Origin: Vitrella brassicaformis
Taxonomy: Eukaryota; Sar; Vitrellaceae
Direction: 5' to 3'
Length of the DNA stretch: 23,215 nt
NCBI GenBank assembly: GCA_001179505.1
Contig: CDMY01000791.1
Span: 242,665 to 265,879 of the forward strand
Position 1 is the stretch's first letter. Each line of letters opens with the position of its first letter. Both the position numbers and the translations under genes were made by a program. Under the pieces are notes generated by a model that worked only from the letters and a program-made list of their open reading frames with translations, made no database searches and was not told the origin of the DNA. Below, in pieces: positions 10,694 through 19,445 of the stretch.

Positions 10694-13626
10694 ATGTCTT
10701 CTTTTTGTGGCGATGGCAGTGCTCAGGTGAGGTGAGGCAGGAAGCCTCTCTGCTGCCGGACATGTCATCTCTTCTGCCTCTCCTGTCCACCAGAGACCCG
10801 CAATGCGCCTCGACGAAGTCCATCTCCGGCCATCGCAGGTACTGATCAGTCACGCTATGCACACTGGTGATCTGCGTCTTTCAGAACAACGATGATGAGT
10901 ACAGAGCGGCGAAGACGGATCCCTCAAAGGTCGACGACACATCGCCGCCAGCTGGGAGCTCGTAAGCATCGACGCTCGGTCTCACGTGTGTGTGTGCGCG
11001 TACCTGCGTGTGTGTTTGTAGCTCATCGAGCGATGCAGTGAGCGCACGGCTGCCATCTGACGCCCGTGTCGGCATCCCGCCAGCGACGGAGAAGGACAGC
11101 CCGTTGGTGAATCCTGGAGAGATGCAGACCATCAGATATCAGGTATGAGATACCCTTACCCACACGCGCATTTGACGAACATGTGCATGTGTGTGGTGCT
11201 GTGTGTGGTGTGCGCAGTACGACCCGCGGATTGAGGGCACCTTGTTCCATCTGCACGAGAGGGGCAACAAACCACCTCGCAACGACGGACCGGTGGGCTA
11301 CCGACACACACACAGGGGAACATCGATGTTGTGCCTCACACCCATGCGGCTGCGTGCGTCTGTGTGTGCGTGGATTGGTTGTCAGGCTGCGTCTCGCCTG
11401 TCGCCTCTGGATCTGGGCAACATCATCAGCTTCTCGCAGCCGTGGGACCTTTCCCAGCTGTGCCTCAGCACAGACATCGCCAGCCAGGCGCCCATACACC
11501 AATGCGCATACCTCGCCATCGACTGGAGGGACGCGTCCACGCGAGCTGTGTTCCAGCGGATACCCATCCCTGTGGCCCGCCGGCTGGGGCGGCGGCTGAT
11601 AAACCTCGAGACGCTGGTGGTGCGCTACCCCATTGGCAGCCCCCTCTGGTGCTTCGACGTGTGGGTCGGTATCGTTGAGGGCCACTTGGAGGGGCACGAC
11701 GCACTAGCGAGAAAGGATAATGGCGGCCTGCGACCACCGGTATGTATGTATCATGCGTGCACTCACAGGCAGAGGAGTCAGCAGCACGGCCACTGACAGC
11801 ACCACGTCACTGTCTGTCTGTCTGCTGGTGCATCCATCTATCCATGCAGGTGACGCAGGTGGCCATGTCTGTCCGGAGGTTCTTTGTGCAGACCGCCCTG
11901 GCCGCCATCCGCCGCATCCGGCGCCTCGCCATGTGCCCACACCAGCACAACCAGACCGACGACGACTCCACCCGCACCACTCACGCCCCACACACTGCCA
12001 CCAGCACATCTCAGGCGTCCCTACCCATCACCACCGCCACATCAGATGGATGGGCCCTGGTGGGAGAGGGACAGGCCAGCGGCAGCGCCACAGCCACAGC
12101 CAATCGGCACCCGTCAACTGACGGTCGGGCTGTCAAGTCATCCCTCCACACCATCGTCTTCGAGGCGGTCGGGCAGCCGAGTCCTGCAGCATCGCAGTCT
12201 CGTCCCCCAGCTACCATCACCACAGCCACATCAGATGGATGGGTGCTGGTGGGAAGGGGACAGGACAGCCCAATACCCTACGAACACGTCGCCTCCGACG
12301 TCCCTCTTCCGGCCCACAGTCGCCCATCCCGCTTCTCTTCCCAGCGGCCCCTCCGCGTCACCATCCCCGCACTCACCACCATCACCGGCCTCCGCAGTGA
12401 GCACGCTGGCATCATGACCATGAGGAAGTGGCGCACACCCGCACTCGAGCGGGTGACGGGCGACTTCAGCGGCGTGCGTGACACATACGAAGTGTCCTTT
12501 ATCGGCACGGCTGGTCGGCTCAAGCACTTCGATGTCTTAGCGGATCCAGCGGTGATTGAGGACGTGCTTTTCCGGGTGTCGCTGGAAAGACGGTCGGGGC
12601 GGCTTGCTGCACTCGAGACCATCGGCACATTCACCGTCAGCTACAGCGATACTTTTGATGGCCCCAATCGAGACACCTGTCGATTAGCGGTGAGGATTAA
12701 ATCACCATCACCCTGCCCGAGGATTTGTCGGACATCTCGTCACCCCTCCTCACCGACAGACTACGCCGCATCGCCAGCCGGGCCAAGGAAGTCAAGTGGA
12801 GTTACGACCTCCCCCTGTACGACTCCTCGGACTTCACATTCGACCTCAACTTCACCCAAGCCGAGAGGGTGGTGGCGTTGCAGAGGACTGAGGTGAGAGT
12901 CCGTGCCCTTCCAGAAGTATCCCCTGCCGCTGGTCTGGATACCCTCCCGCCTGATGCATTCCCAGCAGCGACAGAGCTGATTCTGAAGGGTGAAAGGGTG
13001 TGGGAGATCGGTGTTGTGTTGGTGGAGAGGATGCCGAGAATCACGACGCTGACGATCGAGGACACCGGCTTTAAACTCATTTCGCTGCTGCGAGCCATCG
13101 GCCCCGGCAAGCGGCTGCAGGTGTGCGTCAAGGGAAACTTGCTGGACTGTTTAGACGAGGACGCGAGGCACGATGACGACCAGCTGCCAGAGGTCAACTC
13201 ACTCAAAATCCGTCTGAAAGGTACGTAAGAAAGGAGAGAGGGGTTAACCAGATGAAGTCTTTGATACGCTGCCCATTTTACGGGTGTGCATTGCATGCAG
13301 AACGGTTCTGTCTGGGAAGAGAGGACGAATATCGCGATGCCACTCATCTTTTCGATGTCGGTGGTCGAGTGGTGACGACCATCAAGCCACTGCTCCAGCT
13401 GCGGGGCCTGCAGAAGCTGGAGCTGTTGGTGCCCCTTCAAGCTGGAGCGGTATCCGAGATGGAGCAGGAGGCGACCCTGGCAGACTGCCGTAGGGACTTC
13501 CCCCCTGCACCTGGCAAGAACGCCGTGACCTTTACCACCGACACCCACATCGATGACCCTGCTGCTTGCAGCCGTTGGCGTGAGTGTGACTATTTCAGGC
13601 TCGTTGCCCGCCAGTATGGGCCCTAG
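10694..13626 (+). CDS. F-box-like protein with irregular LRR-like C-terminus, ~800 residues, eight exons
   Basis: Exons are 10694-10726, 10794-10838, 10885-10961, 11022-11142, 11218-11292, 11386-11739, 11850-13220 and 13301-13626, ending in TAG. All phases close except for one break inside exon 7. The N-terminus (MSSFCGDGSAQ onward) is polar. Residues ~121-150 (LGNIISFSQPWDLSQL) look like an F-box, the module that usually links SKP1-cullin ubiquitin ligases to substrates; this is a resemblance, not a proven match. RRLINLETLVV follows. A low-complexity linker carries two copies of TSDGW(A/V)LVG. The C-terminal part has LRR-like strands (MPRITTLTIEDTG, LRGLQKLELLV) shared with the minus-strand paralogue at 9142-9871. 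The break is at AAA 12699-12701: one extra A would give a smooth RIKITITLPEDLSD, and a 32-nt intron is the alternative. Confidence 0.72.
12026..12263 (+). repeat. Two in-frame 49-bp repeats in the linker of the F-box-like gene
   Basis: Copies at 12026-12074 and 12215-12263 match at 44 of 49 positions. They start 189 bp (63 codons) apart and so stay in frame. Each encodes TTATSDGW(A/V)LVG followed by a Gly and Gln-containing end. The conserved core is Asp-Gly-Trp-x-Leu-Val. Confidence 0.75.
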
Positions 13627-15356
13627 CAGGTCAGGCAAACAGTCCAAATCGCTTTCAACCGTGTGACGTGTGTTGATCTCTTCCTGTGCATGCGTCATAG
13701 GCCTATCGAAGCACATGGACGTCCACACACAGCGATGAGGAGGTCTGGTCTTGTGGGTCTGCCGTCTGCTCGTGCTCTCTGGCTGGATGGCTTACTTACT
13801 AAATAGCCAACTAGGTGTCCATGTGTGCGTCGGTGTCATTCGTTGTTGGATGGGCATGCCTCTGGCCGGTCCTTTGCTGACATGTCGGCTGTGTTCCCTC
13901 ACTATCGTGTCGTCGGTCACGTCAGATGACACGCAGGACGGGACGCATCGGCCGACGGCCAGACAGGCCACCAGCAAGGGACCGATCGCAGGCAGACGCA
14001 TGTATTGAGGTGACTAGACAGAGAGACCAGTCTACATGCGATCCTTGCTTATGTACATACATGCATACATACATACACACATACATACATACACGTACGT
14101 ATACATATATGTCTGTCTGCCCGTCTGCCTGCCTGCCTGCCTGTTTGTGTCGTCTCCGCAAGGGCCGCGGACAGAGAGGGTAGCCGACGTCGGTTTTCCT
14201 TCTGGGCATCCCAGACCCGCAACGTGTATGTCTTCCCTCCTGCTGCCTCTCCGACGACAGAACGACATGTCCACACGTTATTTAAGTCATCCACCGATGG
14301 CCATCCATCCCTCCCTCCCTCGCCCCCCTCTGTGCAGCCAGCAGCTCTAACATCCTCTTTTCCCTTGTTTCCTTTCCTTTATCGTGGGTAGGTGGATGGA
14401 TGGATGGATGCGTGTGGTGGTGCGGCCTCTTGTTTTTCGCCGTGTCGTCGATGTGATGTGTGCAGATGAGTGGTGGGGCGTGTATGGCGTTCGTGCTTGT
14501 CCTTGCATACAAACCAACGGATATTCTTCCCATGAGACCGTGTCGCACTGTGGATGGACGTGTGTATGCAGCCTGCTCTGTGCCTTGATCATCGTTATGT
14601 GTGCGATGCTCCCGCCTCCATTTGTCCCTTCCGCCGTCAGTCACCGAGGTATGAGCTGAAAGGATCTGAACAGAAAGCAACACAGCACAGTGGCGACGAG
14701 CGTTAGTTGCTTTCGGTGCTCAAGGCCCTCGCTGCTTTCTCACATCCACCTCACACATCTCATCTCACCTTTGGCACTTAAGTCCTTCGAGTACAATCCT
14801 TCCAGTGCGACGCATCCTTCGCCAGTAGCCAAGAAAACAGGAAGGTGATCTCCGAGCTTTGCAAGCTCAAGGAACCAGGGCGAAAATCGCTTTCTCGGCT
14901 TTGCCCAGCCAATTTTCCTCTCTGAATGTGTACGAGGCGACGCACTGAAGGAACTCAGCCGATAAAATCAGAAAACGAATTTGCCACTGTTGAGAAAATC
15001 AGCCGTTCGATCCTCACTCGATCGGCTTCTGCGGCCGCTGCCGAGGGCCTGTTGGGCTGCCCGGGGGGCTGGGGGACCTCTTGACGGCCGCCGTGACCGG
15101 CAAGAAAGGCAAAAAGACGAAGGCAATGAGTCCCCTTCGCCATCAGCACACTCGGCTGGGGTGTGTGTGAGTGCGGTGGCGTCAAGTATCGGCACGTATG
15201 CATAGCGCTGTGCAGTGCGGTCAGCACGGCGGAGGTCTGGCAAGTCACGTCAACACAATGAAGACAGCACCGAGTGCAATGGGCGACATGGTGTGTCTTG
15301 GAAGGATGGAACACACACTGCTGGGGCCCAGATCTGTCTGTCTGTCTGTCTGTCTG
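13627..15356. repeat. Gene-poor stretch with microsatellites
   Basis: No exon with acceptable splice context was found in this 1.7-kb stretch between two convergent genes. It contains an ATAC/TACA microsatellite at about 14051-14110, CTGC/CTGT runs at 14110-14145, GGAT repeats near 14395-14410, the dispersed repeat at 14959-15025 and a CTGT run at 15334-15358. Open frames on both strands here follow the repeats (Tyr/Val/Cys, His/Thr or Gln/Thr/Asp/Arg runs). The section 14690-15030 is less repetitive and resembles the region around copy A of the dispersed repeat. Confidence 0.55.
14959..15025 (+). repeat. Dispersed ~68-bp repeat, copy B
   Basis: Partner of 10344-10411 in the same orientation, 4.6 kb away. 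The block GAGAAAATCAGC(A/C)GTTCGATC and the following CTCACTCGATCG are almost unchanged between copies; the 5' half has several substitutions and single-base gaps. The minus-strand peptides look alike only because of DNA similarity: most differences change the amino acid and one copy ends in a stop, so conserved coding is unlikely. Confidence 0.7.
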
Positions 15357-16763
15357 TCACACGCGTCCATATACAACAAACGAAGCGAAAAGAAGCCCAA
15401 AAAGAATTCTTCCATGCACCCACACATGCGACATGTGCCCATGCCTTCCATACAAAGTGAAGGCACGCCAAGCCCCGACTGCTCTCTGATGAACTCCCGG
15501 ACCTGACCGAACGTGTAATTCGCCATCGTCTTGCCACTTGATGAGCTCAGGATTGGCCAGCACTTCGGCAAGCTCGCCACCCTCCTTGACGTAGACCGGC
15601 CCCCGGACGGTCCTCTCCTCATCAACAGCGGCCGACGCGACGATCCCAGTGTTCTGGTTGAATGCAACGACGCCCAGCTCTTCACTGGTCCACTCGGGCG
15701 TCAGCTGCGGCGCGTCTTCTTCTGTGGGGAACTCCAGACCCGCGAAGGAAGGGCTGGCCAACGAATCCCCATCATGTCGTCCGTCACGCCGAGAAAGGCT
15801 CCGAGGGCCGCCATGGGGCTGTCTCCCCCGGATGGGTTGAGAGGGGGAAGATTCTGAGCGTCGATGAGGCCGATAAGGGAGGTTTCCTCCTCTGATATGA
15901 GCTCGAAGAAAGCCGCCGGGTCCTCGGGGGGAGGGATCGGGAGCTCTCCTGGTGTCCCGGTCGGGATGGCAAGTCGCCAAAAATCTGGCGGGCCAGGCGG
16001 CTCTTTCGCCCCCTCCTCTGGCAGCAGGCCCAGGGGGTCCTTGGGGAGGCCCTTCGAGTCTTCCTTGGATGGCGGCCCTGTGGGGAAGAGATCTGGTAGC
16101 TCTGGTGCCTCCTTGGCTGGCTCTTTTTCGGGGATGACGACGGCTTGCCAGCCAGCCGGTGGCCTTGCGCTTTCGCCGCGCCCTAGCCGCCGCCTCCTTG
16201 CCTGTCTCGCTGATTGTTGTGGAAGCAGGGAAGGCTGGTTGCTCTGCGGCAGCTTGTTGAGGACATCCGGGCTTGTTGACCGAAGGGCTGGGATGGAGGG
16301 GCAGGTAATAAGCCTGGTGTGGAGAAGGTACGGGACAACGCCGTTCCACCGACAAAGCTTGGGCAGCCTGGAACATAGGACGCCGCACGATACGCCGCAC
16401 TGACAGACAGTTAGGGGCACAAGTGTCATTGCTTGTAAGGCGATCGATGGGCTGGTAGGTTTCTCCCTCTTTACTGCCTCGTACCAGTTTGACGTCGATT
16501 GCGGCTGTCAGTAGGCATCCATCCTTGATGAGCTCGACGGGCGCGCATTTGTCATTCTTGGCTTGGTACTCAAGCGGCGCCTCCTCGCAGTGTGACCGCC
16601 CTGCGTCCGTGTGGTCCACCTCCATCCAATCGTTGCACTTTGGCCTTATCTTGACCTGCAATGCTTCGACTTGCAGCAGGCGCCTGCGTCTCCCTGCGTC
16701 TCCCTTAACAGGGGGCTGGTTGTCCATATTATAGTCACCGAGGCACCGAACACCGATGCTCAT
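15357..16763 (-). pseudogene. Frame-broken ORF: Cys-rich then Pro/Glu-rich protein
   Basis: Three overlapping frames each look coding over part of this interval. From 16763 to ~16180 the frame encodes a Cys-containing part (VRCLGDYNMD, KCNDWMEVDH, NDKCAPVELIKDGC, NDTCAPNCLSV), then Gln/Ala/Lys-rich sequence. From ~16150 to ~15760 another frame takes over with a Pro/Glu-rich stretch (KEPAKEAPELPDLFP, LPIPPPEDPAAFFEL). From ~15755 to ~15540 the first frame returns (AGLEFPTEEDAPQLTPEW). At ~16150 a GGCT duplication could explain the shift; at ~15757 one extra G would restore the reading. A further switch near 15540 leads to FGQVREFIREQSGLG. At the 5' end the frame overlaps the stop of the subtilisin-like locus by four bases, and one extra G there would fuse the two. 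It may be one decaying gene with its neighbour or a real gene with indel errors. Function unknown. Confidence 0.5.
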
Positions 16764-18201
16764 CCGACGGATTCCACATCATCGGTTGTTTGGATCTTGA
16801 GTGCATCGTCGAGCCCCCCGTTGATCTGCGCCAGGAATGGGTAGTCTTCGATCGGATGGGCCCCCGGCTGCTCCATGATAGTTTCAGAGAACTGATTCAG
16901 CAGCAGACCGGCACCGGTCATGGCCCGCCTGGCCCTCGTCGGAGCCGAAGGCTTCTGCCACCGGCCCTCTCCGTCTCCGGCCTCGCCATTGGCCGCCTGG
17001 ACAGTGACCTCCCATGTCGCCAGAATTTGGTGCAAGCCACGGGAGTCACGGTCTGCTGGCAGACGGACTTGCAGGCGGCTGCTGTGTTGAAGGCCGTCGG
17101 TCTGTCGATGACAGGGCCGCCGTCCAGTACAGTGTTGCCCGCAAAGCATTTCACACAACCTGACACGCATAACCAGACGCACCGCAGACGATGTCAACGA
17201 TGCCGGCCGATGAAGTTGTCTGCTTGCTCACCTTGTGGTGCGGCTCCATTCGCGGCGACGAGTGCGCTGACCAATGCTGCAGTCGGATCCTTCTGCTGTC
17301 CCACTTGCTGCCCTGTCCGGCACTAATGGCGCCTGCCATTTGCCCCGCCAGCTGTGCACCGGCGCCAATGATGAGAACACCCTGCAAGTGGCGTCTTCTT
17401 ACGTCTCTGGCCGACTCTTTGTGCCGCTGAAAGTTGAACCAGGACTGTGCGTAGTCGTTGAAGAGAGGCATCGCGGGATCCTGCCCTGGCGTGAAGATGC
17501 GGCGGTTGCCGCTGAGGAGGGAGGCGAGAAGCATGTCGGGCGCTGCCATGTCGCGAGGCTGGTGCTTGTGTAGGTGGTCTGTTGGCCGGATGAATCCAGA
17601 GTGAGCAGACTGTCAGGAACCCACTGCAAGTTCCGCGTGATGGAGGGCATGTTCGTGTAGTCTGTCGGCTTCCCAGTCGCCGCATCGATGGTGCACACAC
17701 AGAGGAGGGCCGCACCATGTCATCCTTGAGGCTGACTGGTGTCTTGGAGCCTTGCAGGGTGGGCAGTGCGGTCGACTGGAGCTGCGGCTGAATGCCTTCG
17801 TTCCCGCACGGGATGAAGAATACGTGGCCGAAATGCGATGCCCTCTGCATGGCCGTCTTGAGGATGTGGGGTCGTCTTTGGCCTGCTGTGTGTGACGAGG
17901 GAAAGTCGCCGAATTCGAGGGCGAGGTACACCACAGATGTCCTCTGCTGAACAGAGTATTCGATGGGCGCCAGCACATCAGCAATCAGCAAGGTCGAATC
18001 CAAGGGCGATGTGGTCGTGTCCTTGGTGTCGACCTCGCTGTCACAGTTGCCGGCATAGAGCACTCCCGCCGGTGTGTCGTGGGTACCCACGCTGCTGGCG
18101 AGCGCCTTTGTTTCGCTATAGCCACTTCCGCCCTTCTGTAGAGGCCTTGTGACTTCGTACGCGAGGAAGTCGTCCACGAATCCGTTGTCGTCATCGTCGT
18201 G
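16760..18201 (-). pseudogene. Disrupted subtilisin-like (S8) serine protease with PAN/Apple-like segment
   Basis: An acceptor at 18202, preceded by a long pyrimidine tract, opens a frame with subtilase landmarks in the right order. They are DDDDNGFVDD (the usual Asp-rich/Asn-Gly stretch), VGTHDTPAGVLYAG (catalytic His region), ILKTAMQRASHFGHVFFIPC followed by GNEG (the oxyanion Asn region), and TSTSLA (17552-17566) next to MAAPDMLLASLLSGN in another frame, the catalytic Ser region. S8 enzymes cleave proteins in secretory or extracellular spaces. The part with the catalytic Asp is missing. Frame breaks lie near 17700, 17550, 17315 and 17010. A 72-nt intron (17160-17231) closes cleanly and leads to a Cys-rich segment (CVKCFAGN, NTAAACKSVCQQ, VACTKFW) that resembles a PAN/Apple adhesion module. 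The frame ends at 16760. Most likely a decaying gene; assembly deletions are the alternative. Confidence 0.62.
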
Positions 18202-18436
18202 CTGGGGGCGGGGGGAAGACGGGTGGAGACGGGGGGGAGGGGGGAAGCAGAGGGAAAGGGAAGGGGAAGCAGTGGACGACTGGCAGAGCGGCAGGTTGCA
18301 GTGCACACGTTCCTCGAGAGAAACGAATGCTTCAAGCAAACGCTCCTTGAAAGAAGCGAATGCGGCAAACGTTCCTTCGAAGAAACGAATGCTCAATGCA
18401 AACGGCCCTTTAAAGAGCCGAATGCCTGAAAGCCGC
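18202..18436 (-). other. Spacer with pyrimidine-rich tract, between two minus-strand genes
   Basis: This 235-bp stretch lies downstream of the 170-residue gene and upstream of the first surviving subtilisin exon. On the minus strand 18202-18260 is a pyrimidine-rich tract ending in CAG, like an intron 3' end. The remainder holds the four-hairpin array. A minus-strand open frame runs through it (FASFKERLLEAFVSLEERV), so a coding role cannot be fully excluded. Confidence 0.5.
18303..18425 (-). repeat. Tandem array of four 28-nt hairpin modules
   Basis: The stems lie at 18308-18325, 18341-18358, 18370-18387 and 18403-18420, spaced 33, 29 and 33 bp. On the minus strand each module reads GCATT, an 18-nt stem-loop, then TTTGC (TGTGC in the last). 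Each stem has 7 pairs around a 4-nt loop. Pairs 1, 2, 6 and 7 are constant. Pair 3 is T-A, C-G, T-A and G-C, and pair 4 is T-A three times and C-G once, always complementary. Pair 5 is T-G on the minus strand, a wobble pair in RNA, but C-A on the plus strand, so the fold favours RNA made from the minus strand. The array begins about 12 nt after the stop codon at 18437. Confidence 0.75.
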
Positions 18437-19237
18437 TCAGGGGGCGAGAGCCTCCGGGGGGATGGGATCCACCTCCGGAGTCAACTCGAAGTAGTAGACC
18501 AGCTGCCAGTCGCCACTCAACGCTCCCAGTTTCCCCAGGCCCGGGTCGTCGATCTGGTATCTCCATCCCGACTCCTTGTCCCGGGTGAAACGATACTCCC
18601 ACTGCAGACAACCACCCATCCATCCAGGCACACGCAAAAGAAGATAAGGCGAGAAGTATACATCCATCTGTCTGTCTGTCTGTCTAGCTCAGTATCAGCC
18701 TTTGTCAGTACCGCCGTCACCCTCTTCTCGTCGCCGTCGTGCAGCACGCAAACTTCCCGTCGCGGTGGACGGTGGGTCCAGGGTGCCGCGGAGCCGCCGT
18801 GGGGGATGCCGTCAGAAATCTGGCAGACATGCGCAGAACAGGTTGAATCCGATGGGCTCTTCATCTATCTCATGGATGCCTCCCCGCCGGGCCCGCTTTG
18901 CTGCGTGTGCTTACGTCTCTCTTTGGCTGCTCGCACCACATCCACCCCTTGTCGGCCCCGACGAAGCCCTCCGGCACCGGCGCGCAGGTGCCGACCGGCA
19001 CGAGCTCCTCCTCCCGCTCCCACCGCCGCCGCTTGTCCTCCTTGCCCGTCCCCCGTCCCCACCTCGCCTTTCGCCTGACACGCACAACACAACACGACAC
19101 AACCCGACACAACCCGGTCTCTCCCTGTGCCCCAAGCGTCTCTCTTGCTTTCCTCACTGAGTGCGGAAGAGCTGTCTTGTCATGGGTTCGTCGAACTGCG
19201 TGGCCCAGAGGCCGTGGTCGCTCGCCGTGTTGCCCAT
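18437..19237 (-). CDS. 170-residue protein with N-myristoylation motif, four exons
   Basis: Exons are 19237-19158, 19074-18915, 18819-18712 and 18601-18437, ending in TGA. Phases (2, then 0, then 0) close exactly, and donors are mostly good (GTGAGG, GTAAGC). The start is ATG at 19237 because it gives MGNTASDH: Gly2 with Ser6 is the classic acceptor pattern for N-myristoyltransferase, which predicts attachment to a cytosolic membrane face. Next come a basic stretch (GKEDKRRRWEREEE), CAPVPEGFVGADKGWMWC, and a Trp/Tyr-rich C-terminal part (WEYRFTRDKESGWRYQIDDP, WQLVYYFELTPEVDP). No known domain is recognised; the small aromatic-rich core could be a single beta-type fold. Intron 3 contains a CTGT/ACAG repeat. 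The four-hairpin array follows the stop codon directly, possibly in this gene's 3' UTR. Confidence 0.65.
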
Positions 19238-19445
19238 TCTCCTGTCTGCCGTCTCCCCTTGGGGGCTGGTCCCCAGAGCGAAGCTCGCCGCGGACAGCAT
19301 GACTGTTGTGACGGCTCTCGCTGCCTCACATCCTCCCCTCGAGGAATGGGAAAGATAAGGCAACGGATGCTTTGATCTCCCCTTCACGGTCATTTACTGT
19401 GCCAGATCTGCCCACCTGCAATGAGTCATTGTGTGGCCCTGACTG

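Noticed and set aside
14282-14683. Plus- and minus-strand open frames as genes
   Set aside because: Composition follows GGAT and CATC repeats, the frames are mirror images, and there are no credible exon boundaries.
10129-15314. Similar minus-strand peptides (RVRIE then LIFS) at the two dispersed repeats as a conserved protein
   Set aside because: Most DNA differences change the amino acid, spacing varies by single bases, and one copy ends in a stop at the repeat edge.
13627-15356. Mobile element hosted in the gene-poor stretch
   Set aside because: No terminal inverted repeats, target-site duplication or transposase/reverse-transcriptase motifs were seen.
17005-17557. The 8-mer GCGACATG at two frame breaks of the protease locus as an excised element
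   Set aside because: The same 8-mer also occurs in frame at about 6645 and in non-coding DNA near 15285, and one missing base explains each break equally well.
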